DNA of 64,000 bases from Bacillota bacterium (GTDB lineage: Bacteria; Bacillota; Clostridia; Christensenellales; SZUA-584). Positions 45,104 through 54,228 of the stretch are shown here, piece by piece. The translations under genes and the position numbers were made by a program. The stretch lies in contig JAEWTW010000012.1 in the NCBI GenBank assembly GCA_023397655.1, positions 62,001 through 126,000 of the forward strand. The letters run 5' to 3'. The notes under the pieces are model-generated. The model had not been told where the DNA came from. It did not search any database and saw only the letters and a program-made list of their open reading frames with translations. Positions within the stretch are counted from its first letter, which is position 1. Each line of letters starts with the position of its first letter.

Positions 45104-45941
45104 TGCACAACTCCTTTGATATTAATTCCGTCTGTTCGGGGAGCGGGTACCCGATTTCAAACTGATCGGTATAGAGCAGCTGCTCCGGGTGGATCTCGCC
45201 CGATTTATAGTCGATGCACCGACGGCATACCGAAACCTGCTCATAGATTCTGTTGTCCTGCCTCATATAAAGCTTATCGCGGTTCGTTATTTCATACCGG
45301 CAGGACATCGTCTGGTCTGCCAGCAGACGGCCATAAAGCACATTATCCGCGAAGACCAGCTCGATCTGAAACGTCCGGTCGGTTTCGTTTCTCATCTTTA
45401 AATCCAGCCAGCCTTCACTGACGGTTGCATCCACGCCGTCCGGCTCGTTGGCATCAGGCGACGGAAAATCCTTGATGCGGTGCGGGTACCGCTCAACAAT
45501 TGTCAGCGGCGAATGCAGGAACATCCAGAACAGAAAGTTGCTTAAGTGACACAGGCCGCCTCCCTTGACCGCGGTCAGTTTGCCGTACTCCACAGAGAGG
45601 CCGTTCAGAAACCGTCCGTATTGCTCGGCGTTCCTCACCAGCTGCCAGAACGAAAAGGTCTCCTGCGGGCGTATCAGCAAACCGTTCATGGTTTTTGCCG
45701 CCAGCTGCAGGTTAAATATCTTGTTCTCCTGATATTGCATGTCAAAGCCGGTGTTCTCGTTGCGCAGGTTTGTCTCGCACTTATAGACACAGAACGGAAG
45801 CTGCTTATTCGCCTTTATTTTTGCATAGCGGTTCGCATCAAAGTACATTCTCAGGTAAAAACAAAACTTCCGCTGCGTTCTGCGGATGGGCAGCAGGAAC
45901 GGAAAAAGCTGCGTGATTCGTCTCCTTTTCAAAATCTTCAT
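45096..45941 (-). CDS. vanW: VanW family protein
   Basis: 281 residues from ATG 45941; homology of the first residues (KRRRITQLFPFLLPIRR) favours this over a TTG at 45962 inside the terminator T-run. VanW features are FDMQYQENKIFNLQLAAKTM, RPQETFSFWQLVRNAE, GGGLCHLSNFLFWMFLHSPL and DGVDATVSEGWLDLKMRN. VanW accompanies vanB and vanG operons; its function is unknown. AAGGGG lies only one base before the ATG, so initiation may be weak or controlled by the leader hairpin. Confidence 0.9.
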   Translation of the reverse strand: MKILKRRRITQLFPFLLPIRRTQRKFCFYLRMYFDANRYAKIKANKQLPFCVYKCETNLRNENTGFDMQYQENKIFNLQLAAKTMNGLLIRPQETFSFWQLVRNAEQYGRFLNGLSVEYGKLTAVKGGGLCHLSNFLFWMFLHSPLTIVERYPHRIKDFPSPDANEPDGVDATVSEGWLDLKMRNETDRTFQIELVFADNVLYGRLLADQTMSCRYEITNRDKLYMRQDNRIYEQVSVCRRCIDYKSGEIHPEQLLYTDQFEIGYPLPEQTELISKELCNG

Positions 45942-45960
45942 ACCCCTTCTAGTCAAATAC

Positions 45961-46012
45961 AAAAAGCCTGTCCGGCTTCAAGCAACATCATGTTACTGAA
46001 AACGGACAGGCC
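45961..46012 (-). promoter_or_regulatory. Terminator/attenuator hairpin directly before vanW
   Basis: On the minus strand GCCTGTCCG (46011-46003) and CGGACAGGC (45974-45966) flank a 28-base loop, followed by a five-T run (45965-45961) and, 20 bases later, the vanW ATG. It separates vanRS from vanWGXYT. A promoter cannot fit between it and vanW, so resistance genes require read-through from vanRS or from a promoter at 46013-46077. Confidence 0.65.
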
Positions 46013-46077
46013 ATGTTGGAATTTTGACTTATCAAAAACTTAAGAATGTATTATGAAATGCTTATTATGCTGAACAT

Positions 46078-47163
46078 TCAATTGGGCAGCACCACAGTGA
46101 ACACGGTCTTGTTCGCATCACTTGCAGCCGATATCGTTCCGCCGTGGGCTTCAACGATCTCTTTTGCAATGGCCAGCCCCAGCCCTGCGCCACCCGTATG
46201 CGACGACCGGGCGGCATCCAGCCGGAAGAACTTTTCGAAGATTCTCTCAAGCTTCTCATGAGGGATCGGATCGCCCTGATTGGCAAACGTGACCACCGTG
46301 TTCGCGCCCTCCCGACAAGCCGCGATGCTGATCACCGCGTTATCGTAGCTGTAAGCGATGGCGTTTTTCAAAATATTGTTGAATACGCGTGAGAGCTTAT
46401 CCGCATCGCCCCAAACAACCAAATCATCCGCAGCAGAAACAGCTGCTGTTTTATTCTGCGGTGCAAGCATGGGGTAAAATTCATCGGCCATCTGACGCAG
46501 CATCAGCGAAAGATTGATCCTCGCCTTATTGACTTCAATATGCTGAAGATTGAATCGGGTGATGTCAAAGAATTCGTCGATGAGCTGATCCAAACGGTAA
46601 GCCTTTTCCAACGTGATCCCGACATATTTCGCTTTCTGCTCCGGTGGCATATCCGGCGCTTCGTCCAGCAGGCTCAAGTATCCGATAACCGAGGTGAGTG
46701 GTGTTTTGATGTCGTGCGCGAGGTAGACGATCAGGTCATTTTTTCGCTGAATTTCATCGCGGGCGGCGCGTTCGTTTCGCAGCGCTGTCTGCCGGATTTG
46801 GTTCATCCGGTCCTCCACCTGCCGCAGCAACGGCGAGAGCTGTATCGTTTCGTCATCCGGCGATATGAGTAGCCTGCTGGCCTCAACGATCTCCTCCATG
46901 TAATTCGCGGTTTTCTTCCAATAATGGCGGAGGATCAGGCAAAAGCCAGCAAAGTACAGCAGTATCGACAGAGGCACAAAATTTGTCTGCACGATCGTAA
47001 GAAGCTTATATATCGGACTGGGCTGCCAAATAAAGCTCCGCACAACCAGCTGTCCCAACAGTATCAGCAGCACCAGCAGCCCTGCCCATACCACGGCGGC
47101 GAGCATACAGCGGCCAAAGGTTCTTCTCATCAGAGTGTTTTTAAATGCGCCGTTATCTTTCAA
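46078..47163 (-). CDS. vanS: VanS-type sensor histidine kinase
   Basis: 361 residues with TTG start 47163 overlapping the end of vanR; GGTGGGG precedes it. Two TM helices (AAVVWAGLLVLLILLGQLVV and ~65-85) enclose a short outer loop. HisKA has VYLAHDIKTPLTSVIGYLSL with the phosphorylated His, and HATPase_c has NNILKNAIAYS, FEKFFRLDAARS and GGAGLGLAIAKEIVEAHGG. It senses glycopeptide or cell-wall stress and controls VanR. Confidence 0.9.
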   Translation of the reverse strand: MKDNGAFKNTLMRRTFGRCMLAAVVWAGLLVLLILLGQLVVRSFIWQPSPIYKLLTIVQTNFVPLSILLYFAGFCLILRHYWKKTANYMEEIVEASRLLISPDDETIQLSPLLRQVEDRMNQIRQTALRNERAARDEIQRKNDLIVYLAHDIKTPLTSVIGYLSLLDEAPDMPPEQKAKYVGITLEKAYRLDQLIDEFFDITRFNLQHIEVNKARINLSLMLRQMADEFYPMLAPQNKTAAVSAADDLVVWGDADKLSRVFNNILKNAIAYSYDNAVISIAACREGANTVVTFANQGDPIPHEKLERIFEKFFRLDAARSSHTGGAGLGLAIAKEIVEAHGGTISAASDANKTVFTVVLPN

Positions 47164-47851
47164 TTTTGTACCCCACCCCCCAAACCGTCTTTATATACTT
47201 GGGACGTTCCGCGCTGTCGTGCATCTTTTCCCTGATATGCCGGACATGAACCATCACCGTATTATTGCTGTTTGAGAAATACTTTTCTCCCCACACCTCT
47301 TGAAACAGCTCCTCCGAACTGACAACCCGGCCGCGGTTGGATGCCAGCACCCAGAGGATGGAGAACTCTGTTGGAGTTAAGGATAGCTTCTTCTCATTCA
47401 GCGTGCATTCATGTGTATTCCTGTCCAGCACCAGCCCCGAAAACACTATTGTATTCTCCTCCGCCAATGGTTCGGCGGCATTATACTTCGTAAATCTGCG
47501 CAGCTGTGCTTTAACGCGTGCAATCATTTCCAGCGGCTGAAAGGGTTTTGTGATATAGTCGTCTGCGCCCAAAGTGAGACCGGTTATTTTATCGATCTCC
47601 TCACTCTTGGCGGTCAGCATGATGACAGGAAAGTGATGCTTCTCGCGGATGCGCTGACATATCGTAAAGCCATTTTCGCCCGGCAGCATTACGTCCAATA
47701 TAGCCAAATCAATTTTTTCATTATCGATACAATTTAACGCGTCCTGGCCATTGTAGAACTTGTACACATTATAGTCTTCGCTTTTCAGGTATACTTCGAT
47801 CAAATCGGCAATCGCCTGTTCATCATCAACGACCAATACGTTTGCAGCCAT
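47153..47851 (-). CDS. vanR: VanR-type response regulator
   Basis: 232 residues from ATG 47851, AGGAG upstream. OmpR/PhoB class: the receiver has VLVVDDEQAIADLIEVYL, phospho-Asp in DLAILDVMLPGENGF, and MLTAKSEEIDKITGLTLGAD. The winged helix contains LSLTPTEFSILWVLASNRGR and VMVHVRHIREKM. It activates van transcription. Direct repeats typical of OmpR-class sites lie upstream at 47902-47950. Confidence 0.92.
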   Translation of the reverse strand: MAANVLVVDDEQAIADLIEVYLKSEDYNVYKFYNGQDALNCIDNEKIDLAILDVMLPGENGFTICQRIREKHHFPVIMLTAKSEEIDKITGLTLGADDYITKPFQPLEMIARVKAQLRRFTKYNAAEPLAEENTIVFSGLVLDRNTHECTLNEKKLSLTPTEFSILWVLASNRGRVVSSEELFQEVWGEKYFSNSNNTVMVHVRHIREKMHDSAERPKYIKTVWGVGYKIER

Positions 47852-47878
47852 AGTCAGTCTACTCCTTTGCATAAAGCC

Positions 47879-47950
47879 ATAATAATCGTAACATGAACCG
47901 TTTATGGATTCGCAGCAAAAATTCTTATGGATTCCTTAAGTTTTCCTTAA
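47879..47950 (-). promoter_or_regulatory. vanR promoter with two sets of direct repeats
   Basis: Upstream of vanR there are TCCTTAA twice at 11-base spacing (47933-47939 and 47944-47950) and TTATGGATT twice, 23 bases apart (47902-47910 and 47925-47933). Tandem repeats at helical spacing are the usual layout of OmpR-class sites. A -10-like TATTAT (minus, 47879-47884) lies next to the inner repeat, consistent with VanR autoactivation. The 10-mer AAAACTTAAG here (minus) recurs at 46035-46044 (plus) before vanW. Confidence 0.45.
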
Positions 47951-48374
47951 CGCTATAATAGTAAACGTGTCGGCTTATATTATAGTTTTTTAAGGGGATA
48001 AGGCAACACTTTGGCAACAAATCAGATTAAAGGCATCGCGGACGGTTTTCGAGAAGCGCGTCCACAACTTAGGGAGAAAGCCGACTATACGATAGTTGCA
48101 TTTAAATTACAGGGATCAGGGCTTTTAATTGATTAATCCAGTTGAGTCAAGATGGATTGACCTTTGTGTTATATCCGGAAAAAAACCAATAAATAATAAA
48201 TACTCCCGACAGGCTATCGGGAGTATTTTCAACTGCTATATCAGACAGTCGCTAAGCTGCCGCGTTGATTTCAGCGAACTCTCTCCAGTAAAACCGGAGG
48301 GGCTGAAGAGCAAAGCCAAGAGTCCGGCAAACTTCCTGGCAAAAGGCCGGGAATGTCCTTAATATCACTTATGC
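47951..48374. other. Intergenic region between van operon and sugar operon
   Basis: No supported gene. The one clear element is the hairpin at 48198-48228. A 77-codon plus-strand frame at 48129-48362 has no RBS or family resemblance. The rest, including 47990-48130, shows nothing recognisable. Confidence 0.5.
48198..48228. terminator. Bidirectional intrinsic terminator
   Basis: AATACTCCCGA and TCGGGAGTATT flank a 7-base loop, with an A-run on the left and T-run on the right. Read on the minus strand it lies ~150 bases after the stop of the sugar isomerase gene at 48375 and ends that operon before the van promoter. Confidence 0.75.
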
Positions 48375-49283
48375 TCAAATAAACTGGCTGACATAGCGTT
48401 TGGACAGCAGAATCGAATACAGCCGATCCTCCAGCGTATCTTCAAACGCCCGGTCCTCCACTTCGATCACGGCGCAGCCCTTGTAACGGATATCGGTCAG
48501 CGCTGCAACCGTCTTCCCCCAGTCGATGTCTCCGAGGCCAGGCAGCTTGGGCGCATGGTACTCCAGCGGTGCCGCAAATATGCCCACCTCGTTGAACTTA
48601 TCCGCATAGAACTTCGCGTCCTTGATATGAAAATGGAACATCTTGTCCGCAAATTCATAGATAGGCTTGATGTAATCCATCCGCTGCCACACCAGATGCG
48701 ACGGGTCGTAGTTGAGCCCCAGGTTCGGGCTGTCGATATAACCGAATATCTCGCGCCACATCTGCGGAGAGGCCGCCAGGTTCTTGCCGCCCGGCCACTC
48801 ATCGCGGAAATACATCGGACAGTTCTCGATACCGATCTTCACATCGTTATCCTCGGCCACCTTCACGATATCCGGCCAAACTTTTTTAAATTCAGCAAAG
48901 TTCTCCGATATGGGCTTCGCCGGGTCCTTGCCTATGAACGTGTTGACGTTCTTCAGCCCCAGCAACGCCGCGCCTTTAATGCACTTTATTATATGGTCGA
49001 CGAACACGCTCCGCTGAGCAAGGTCCGCGTCGAGCGGGTTGGGGTAGTACCCCAGCGCCGAGATCGTAACGCCTTTCCTCGCCAGATATTCATTGATGGC
49101 CGCTGCCTTGTCCTTGTCCAGCGTATCCACATCGATGTGGGTCACACCGGCATACCGACGTTCCGCCTTGCCCTTGGGCCAGCATGGTATCTCCACGCAA
49201 CCCATACCGTTGTCCGCGGCAAAATCGATCACCTGCTCAAAGCTGTACTCAGGCAGAATCGCGCTCAAAAATCCTAGTTTCAT
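48375..49283 (-). CDS. Sugar phosphate isomerase/epimerase (AP endonuclease 2-like TIM barrel)
   Basis: 302 residues. Two adjacent ATGs (49286, 49283); spacing from AGGAGG favours 49283. TIM-barrel metal ligands are visible in IGIENCPMYFRDEWPGGKNL, LGLNYDPSHLVWQRMDYI, MFHFHIKDAKF and CAVIEVEDRAFED. The family includes xylose-isomerase-like, inosose dehydratase/isomerase and ketose 3-epimerase enzymes. It is last in an operon with a dehydrogenase, a kinase and an importer, so it probably acts in catabolism of the imported sugar or cyclitol. Substrate unknown. Confidence 0.85.
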   Translation of the reverse strand: MKLGFLSAILPEYSFEQVIDFAADNGMGCVEIPCWPKGKAERRYAGVTHIDVDTLDKDKAAAINEYLARKGVTISALGYYPNPLDADLAQRSVFVDHIIKCIKGAALLGLKNVNTFIGKDPAKPISENFAEFKKVWPDIVKVAEDNDVKIGIENCPMYFRDEWPGGKNLAASPQMWREIFGYIDSPNLGLNYDPSHLVWQRMDYIKPIYEFADKMFHFHIKDAKFYADKFNEVGIFAAPLEYHAPKLPGLGDIDWGKTVAALTDIRYKGCAVIEVEDRAFEDTLEDRLYSILLSKRYVSQFI

Positions 49284-49316
49284 CATTGACCTCCTTACCA
49301 AAGTTTAATGGATATT

Positions 49317-50303
49317 TTATCGGCTTCGGCTGTTTCTGACGTATGCGATCAGCATCACAAACAGCACAAGGCCATATGCAAACCACTTTGCGGCATCGCC
49401 CCAGTTGAGGCCGATCAGTATGTTTGTCAGTGTCTGCAGGAATACCGCGCCGATGATCACGCCCACGAAATTGCCTTCACCGCCGCTCAGCGACACACCG
49501 CCCACCACAACGGCCACAATGCTCGGCATTACGTAGTTGGACGCCATATCCTTGAACGCCATGCCCTGGTTTCCGAGCAGCAGGAGACCCATCATGCTGG
49601 CGATCACACCGCTCATGACAAAGGCGAGAAAGCGCACGCGCTTGACGTTCGTCCCGCTGAGGTATGCCGTCGTCTCATTTGCCCCCACGCCAAACAGCTT
49701 GATTCCGATCTTCGTCTTGTAGAGCAGTATCATCACAACAACCGCGACAATCGCAAGAAGAAAGACAACGTTGAATATTCCCGCCGTTTTTCCGGTCGCC
49801 AGCGTAGCCAGAATAGGAGACGGTTTGCCCGTGATGTTCGCGCCTGCTCCATACACATCCACGATCCCTTTGATGATGTTGGCCATGGCCATCGTCACCA
49901 CCAGCGACGGCAGCCTCATGTACGACACGAACAGGCCGTTCAGCATCCCGATGCCGAGGCCGATTGCGATGGCGATCAGTACCGCCAGCCACAGGTTTTC
50001 GTTTTTGCCGTCCATCACGCCCGCCGTCAATATGGACGTAATCGTCGCCGCGTATCCCACCGACAGGTCAAGGCCGCTGCCGCCCGCCGCGATCACGATC
50101 ATCTGGCCGAGTGCGAACAGCGCCATGAACGACGCAAACTTGAGCGTATTGAGGAACAGATCAAAGCTGGTCAAATAACCGCCAAGGACAATTTGCCCCA
50201 CGATAAACAGCACCAATATCAGCAGGCACGCGATCAGCGCCTTCTTATTCCGCGCATAAAATCTATATGTCCCGCTGTCCGTCAGGCTTCTTTGCTTTTC
50301 CAT
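49317..50303 (-). CDS. Ribose/xylose-type ABC transporter permease
   Basis: 328 residues, about nine TM helices after a short cytoplasmic N-terminus. RbsC family: LGQMIVIAAGGSGLDLSVGY, GLFVSYMRLPSLVVTMAMAN and VGGVSLSGGEGNFVGVIIGA. It starts two bases after the stop of the partner permease at 50305. Belongs to the importer with the ATPase at 51355 and the lipoprotein at 53057. Confidence 0.9.
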   Translation of the reverse strand: MEKQRSLTDSGTYRFYARNKKALIACLLILVLFIVGQIVLGGYLTSFDLFLNTLKFASFMALFALGQMIVIAAGGSGLDLSVGYAATITSILTAGVMDGKNENLWLAVLIAIAIGLGIGMLNGLFVSYMRLPSLVVTMAMANIIKGIVDVYGAGANITGKPSPILATLATGKTAGIFNVVFLLAIVAVVVMILLYKTKIGIKLFGVGANETTAYLSGTNVKRVRFLAFVMSGVIASMMGLLLLGNQGMAFKDMASNYVMPSIVAVVVGGVSLSGGEGNFVGVIIGAVFLQTLTNILIGLNWGDAAKWFAYGLVLFVMLIAYVRNSRSR

Positions 50304-50304
50304 C

Positions 50305-51336
50305 TCACTTTCCCCCCTTCAGAGCAGCCCGCTCGCCGATGATCGTATAAATTGTAGAGAGTGAGATGGCAACGATGATAATCACACCATTCACCAGTGT
50401 CTGAAGCTCATTTTGCAGATTCGAAAAGAATATTACCTTGTTGACCAGACTCAGGATCAACGATCCCACGATGGCGAAATAGACGTTGCCGCGCCCGCCC
50501 GACATCGCGATACCGCCAATGACTGCGGCAGCGACGGAAATCAGCGTCATCGGAGACCCCATGCGCGCGTCTCCCGCCTGGTTTTGCCCGACGTAAAACA
50601 GCGCCACCAGTAGCACAAAGAAGGAGTTGATGATGTAAGCTTTCATCTGCACCCATGCGGTGTTAATGCCGCTGGCGAAAGCGCTTTCATCATTTCCGCC
50701 CACCGCGTAGATATATCGTCCCGTGTGCATGCGGCTGATAATGTACCAGATCAGGCAGGCGAGCAGCAGCAGGATCAGCACCGGCGGGATCACATCTCCG
50801 AAAGTGACGGTCTGGACTTTGGAAAAGCTCAACCCGCTGGACTTGGCTGCTGTGCCGTACTTGTAGAAGTTCGTAAACCACGCAGCCGCCTGTCCGCCCG
50901 GCGTCGGCATCACAAACAGTGCAAGCCCCAGCCACATATATGAAGTGGCAAATGTCACGATCACCGGCGGCAGGCGAAGATACCCGACACCCAGACCGTT
51001 GACTACCCCCACAACGATTGCTGTCGCGATGCCGATCAGCAGCGCATACACGCCGGAAATCGGTGAATCCGTCAGCATCACCTTGGCCATCAGACACGAC
51101 ATGAGCGACATGGCGTTGCCGTTCGACAGATCCAGTCCGCCCGCGATCATCACGATGGCCTGCCCCATCGCCAGCAGTATCGGCGGCACGAACGTGTTAA
51201 GGCTTCTGGTCCAGTTCCCCACAGTGAAGAAGCTCTCCTGAAGTATCATCACCGCCACCAAAAACACAATCAAGATCACAACACTGGAAAACTGCGGCTT
51301 CGCGATGACGGTTTTTACAAAGTTCTTTTTTTGCAT
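50305..51336 (-). CDS. Ribose/xylose-type ABC transporter permease
   Basis: 343 residues. RbsC-family signatures are AMGQAIVMIAGGLDLSNGNA, VVNGLGVGYLRLPPVIVTFA and GGIAMSGGRGNVYFAIVGSL. It forms the channel with the adjacent permease. It follows the ATPase by 18 bases. Confidence 0.9.
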   Translation of the reverse strand: MQKKNFVKTVIAKPQFSSVVILIVFLVAVMILQESFFTVGNWTRSLNTFVPPILLAMGQAIVMIAGGLDLSNGNAMSLMSCLMAKVMLTDSPISGVYALLIGIATAIVVGVVNGLGVGYLRLPPVIVTFATSYMWLGLALFVMPTPGGQAAAWFTNFYKYGTAAKSSGLSFSKVQTVTFGDVIPPVLILLLLACLIWYIISRMHTGRYIYAVGGNDESAFASGINTAWVQMKAYIINSFFVLLVALFYVGQNQAGDARMGSPMTLISVAAAVIGGIAMSGGRGNVYFAIVGSLILSLVNKVIFFSNLQNELQTLVNGVIIIVAISLSTIYTIIGERAALKGGK

Positions 51337-51354
51337 ACCCTATCTCCTTAGCCT

Positions 51355-52845
51355 TCAGACGCGCATAGAAGACTCTATGATCGTCTCTTCGTTGATATCG
51401 TCACCGGCCAGCGTGGCCACAATCTGTCCCTCATACATGATGCACAGGCGGTCACAGTTTTCAATAAGCTCCTCATTGTCGCTGGCGTATAAAATAACGC
51501 TGATCTTTTTCTCGTCCACCAGCTGGCGTATAAAGGCGTAAAGATCCTTCTTGGCGCCCACGTCAACTCCCTTGGCCGGATCGGCCAGCAGCAGAACGTT
51601 CATATCGAAGGAAAGCCACTTGCCCACCACCACTTTTTGCTGATTGCCGCCCGATAACGTCGACACCGGCTCATCCAGCGAGTGGATTTTGATGGACAGT
51701 TTTTTGACGATCTCAGCCGCTTCCTTTCTGTATTTCCTGTTCGGCGTAAACAGCGGCTGCCTTTTCAGGTTCATCTTGGGGTATATCAAATTCCGGTAAA
51801 TCGAATGATCGGCGAAGAGCCCTTCGAGCTGCCGGTCACCCGGCACCAGCAATATATCGTTGCGGACCGCATTCACGGGTTTCTTCAGACTGACGCTTTT
51901 CCCGGCCACTTCAAACTGGCCGGTCACAAACCGGTAATTGCCCGCCAACGCCAGCATCAGCTCCTGCTGACCCTGACCCGCCAATCCGCCGATCCCCAGT
52001 ATCTCTCCCTTTTTCAGCTCGACATTGATGTTTTTCAGCTTGTTTCCCAGATTCATATTTTTAATGCTGAGCACCGTCTCCCCCAGATTTGCGGCGGATT
52101 GTTTGTGTGTGGCGCCCGATACGATGCTGCCGGTGATCAGTGACACAATCTCAGCCGCTGTGGGTGCCTCCACCGAAAAGTCCTTGTAACCCACGTTGGC
52201 ACCGTTGCGGAAGACGTAGATATCATCACATATCTCGAGTATCTCCCATATCCTGTGCGACGTGAACACGATCCCCACACCCTGGCTGGCCAGCTCCCGC
52301 ATGTACGAGAACAGGCTGCGCACCTGCTCCTGTTCCAGCGCCGCCGTGGGTTCATCGAGGATCAGCACACACGGTTTTTCCGATATCGCTTTGGCGATCT
52401 CCACGATCTGCATCTCGCCGGGAGTCAGTTCGCTGACTTTCTTTTCAATATCCAACGAAGGGTACAGCTTTTCCAATATATCCTTCGAGACTTGGCGCGC
52501 GGATTCATTATTTAGAAAGAGGCCTTTTTTCTGCTCAAAACCCAGCACGATATTCTGCCAGACCGTCATGTCGAGTATCAGGCTCAGGTTCTGAAACACC
52601 ATGGAAATACCGGCCTTTTTGGCATCAAAGGGATTCTTGTAGACGACGTTCTTGTCAATGTAGCTGATACATCCGTCATCCGCTCTGTAAACGCCTGTGA
52701 TGATCTTGGAGATCGTGCTCTTGCCGCTGCCGTTCGCCCCCAGAAGACCGGTGATGCGCCCGGCATGGCAAGTCAGGTTGGCGTCAACCAGCGCATGCAC
52801 GCCCCCGAATCTCTTTTTGATCCCTGTTGCTTCTAAGAGTGCCAT
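51355..52845 (-). CDS. Sugar ABC transporter ATP-binding protein (RbsA/XylG family)
   Basis: 496 residues with two ATPase domains. Domain 1: Walker A GANGSGKSTISK, MVFQNLSLILDMTVWQNIVL, TPGEMQIVEIAKAI and Walker B VLILDEPTAALEQ. Domain 2 has the degenerate P-loop GLAGQGQQELML and LSGGNQQKVVVGKWLSFD. The first-domain signature is TPGEMQ in place of LSxxxQ, common in this family. It powers import with the two permeases downstream. Confidence 0.93.
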   Translation of the reverse strand: MALLEATGIKKRFGGVHALVDANLTCHAGRITGLLGANGSGKSTISKIITGVYRADDGCISYIDKNVVYKNPFDAKKAGISMVFQNLSLILDMTVWQNIVLGFEQKKGLFLNNESARQVSKDILEKLYPSLDIEKKVSELTPGEMQIVEIAKAISEKPCVLILDEPTAALEQEQVRSLFSYMRELASQGVGIVFTSHRIWEILEICDDIYVFRNGANVGYKDFSVEAPTAAEIVSLITGSIVSGATHKQSAANLGETVLSIKNMNLGNKLKNINVELKKGEILGIGGLAGQGQQELMLALAGNYRFVTGQFEVAGKSVSLKKPVNAVRNDILLVPGDRQLEGLFADHSIYRNLIYPKMNLKRQPLFTPNRKYRKEAAEIVKKLSIKIHSLDEPVSTLSGGNQQKVVVGKWLSFDMNVLLLADPAKGVDVGAKKDLYAFIRQLVDEKKISVILYASDNEELIENCDRLCIMYEGQIVATLAGDDINEETIIESSMRV

Positions 52846-53002
52846 GTTTATTCACCTTTCTATCAGTGTAAACCTATATAAAAATGTGATTGAATACTAG
52901 AAAAATTGCCGATTGAGTGAGGCGATATGCTTTACATATTATACCTTATCGCCGTTTGTATGTCGACAATTGATATACGTTCCTGCAGTCCTTTAACAGG
53001 TA

Positions 53003-53030
53003 CAGGGATGCGGCGGCTGCCGCATCCCTG
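53003..53030. terminator. Perfect 12-bp hairpin between binding-protein and ATPase genes
   Basis: CAGGGATGCGGC and GCCGCATCCCTG with a 4-base loop, 26 bases after the lipoprotein stop. No T-run follows on the minus strand, so it more likely stabilises the binding-protein mRNA 3' end or causes partial termination, raising the lipoprotein relative to the membrane components. Confidence 0.6.
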
Positions 53031-53056
53031 ACACCGTGGTTTTCCGAGGCTGTCCC

Positions 53057-54181
53057 TTATTGAAAGAGAGCTTCCACATCCGCCTGAGGCATGATCTCGC
53101 TCAGGAGATAATCGTCCGGCTGATCCTTCAGGAGTTCATAGAACTCATCGAAGTTCTCATCGGTGACGAACGTGGACACCACATAGAAGAAGGTGTTGTC
53201 CTTCAGAGTGCCATCCTTGAAGGTCTTGCCGTTGTAGAGCTGCAGCGCCATACGGAACGCCGTGCCGCCGATCCCCGGAGGATTGGGCTGTGCGCAGGCC
53301 TTGAAATCAGCGCCCTCATCACGCAGCTTCTTCCATTCTTTGAAGAACGCCGTGCCCGGGTCACCAAACATCACCTTGGGCAGTTTGCCGGCATCGAGGC
53401 AAGCCTTCAGGCAGCCGTAAGCCATGCCGTCCTGCGTGATGATGGCATCCACCTTCTGGCCGGAAGCAATGATCTGAGCCATGGCTTCCTGAGCCTTTGT
53501 CTGGTCCCAACCGCCTGAAGTGCTCTGAGCCAGCTTAATGTCGGGATACTTAGCCAGAACATCGTCCGTCGCCTTAATACGGTCGTTATTCGCCGGATGT
53601 CCGTCGAGGCCGTAAATCTGAACAGCTTCGCCACTCTGCAGCGTCGAGGCGATGAACTCCATATTCTTTGTGTTCCATGCATAGTGATCCAGTGTAACGT
53701 TCAGCACGTTCTCCGCCGTCACCGTCGCGTCAAAGGACACCACCAGGATACCGGCATCCTGAGCCTCCTTGATTACGCCGTTGAGCGCATCAGGAGAGTT
53801 GGGGTTCACCATGATGATATCCACACCCTGATTGATGAAGTCTCTGACAATACCAGCCTGCTCAATCGCATCGCCGTTCGTCGTGTTGTTCACGAGCTTG
53901 TAATCCGCGATAACGCCATTGGCCTTGTACTCATCGCCGACTGTTTTTAAGGCGTCAATCATGATATCACGCCAGGATGTACCGGAAGAACCTGTCGAAA
54001 TACCGACAACCGGCAGATCAGCATCCATAGGCGGCGCTTCGGTTTCAGCCGGTGCTTCAGTCATAGCCGGTGCTTCGGTCGCGGCCGGTGCCTCAGTCTG
54101 CGCCGGGGGAGCCGTACCACCGCAAGCTGCCAGACCCGCTAACAACATGAGTGAAAGCAAAACGAGCATTAGCTTTTTCAT
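53057..54181 (-). CDS. Sugar ABC transporter substrate-binding lipoprotein
   Basis: 374 residues. Lipobox LAGLAAC (Cys 20), then a Thr/Glu/Ala/Pro linker with EAPA repeats to ~52, then a PBP1 domain: VVGISTGSSGTSWRDIMIDA, INQGVDIIMVNPNSPDAL, GILVVSFDATVTAENVLNVT and VDAIITQDGMAYGCLKACLD. It delivers the sugar to the permeases encoded downstream. The substrate is unknown; the operon's dehydrogenase, kinase and isomerase suggest a polyol, inositol or unusual hexose. Confidence 0.9.
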   Translation of the reverse strand: MKKLMLVLLSLMLLAGLAACGGTAPPAQTEAPAATEAPAMTEAPAETEAPPMDADLPVVGISTGSSGTSWRDIMIDALKTVGDEYKANGVIADYKLVNNTTNGDAIEQAGIVRDFINQGVDIIMVNPNSPDALNGVIKEAQDAGILVVSFDATVTAENVLNVTLDHYAWNTKNMEFIASTLQSGEAVQIYGLDGHPANNDRIKATDDVLAKYPDIKLAQSTSGGWDQTKAQEAMAQIIASGQKVDAIITQDGMAYGCLKACLDAGKLPKVMFGDPGTAFFKEWKKLRDEGADFKACAQPNPPGIGGTAFRMALQLYNGKTFKDGTLKDNTFFYVVSTFVTDENFDEFYELLKDQPDDYLLSEIMPQADVEALFQ

Positions 54182-54228
54182 TCTTCTACCTCCAGTATTT
54201 TTTATTTACCCATTCCAGGTAAATCAGT

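Noticed and set aside
48129..48362. 77-codon plus-strand frame between the van and sugar operons
   Set aside because: It runs through the terminator hairpin, lacks a RBS and shows no recognisable protein features.
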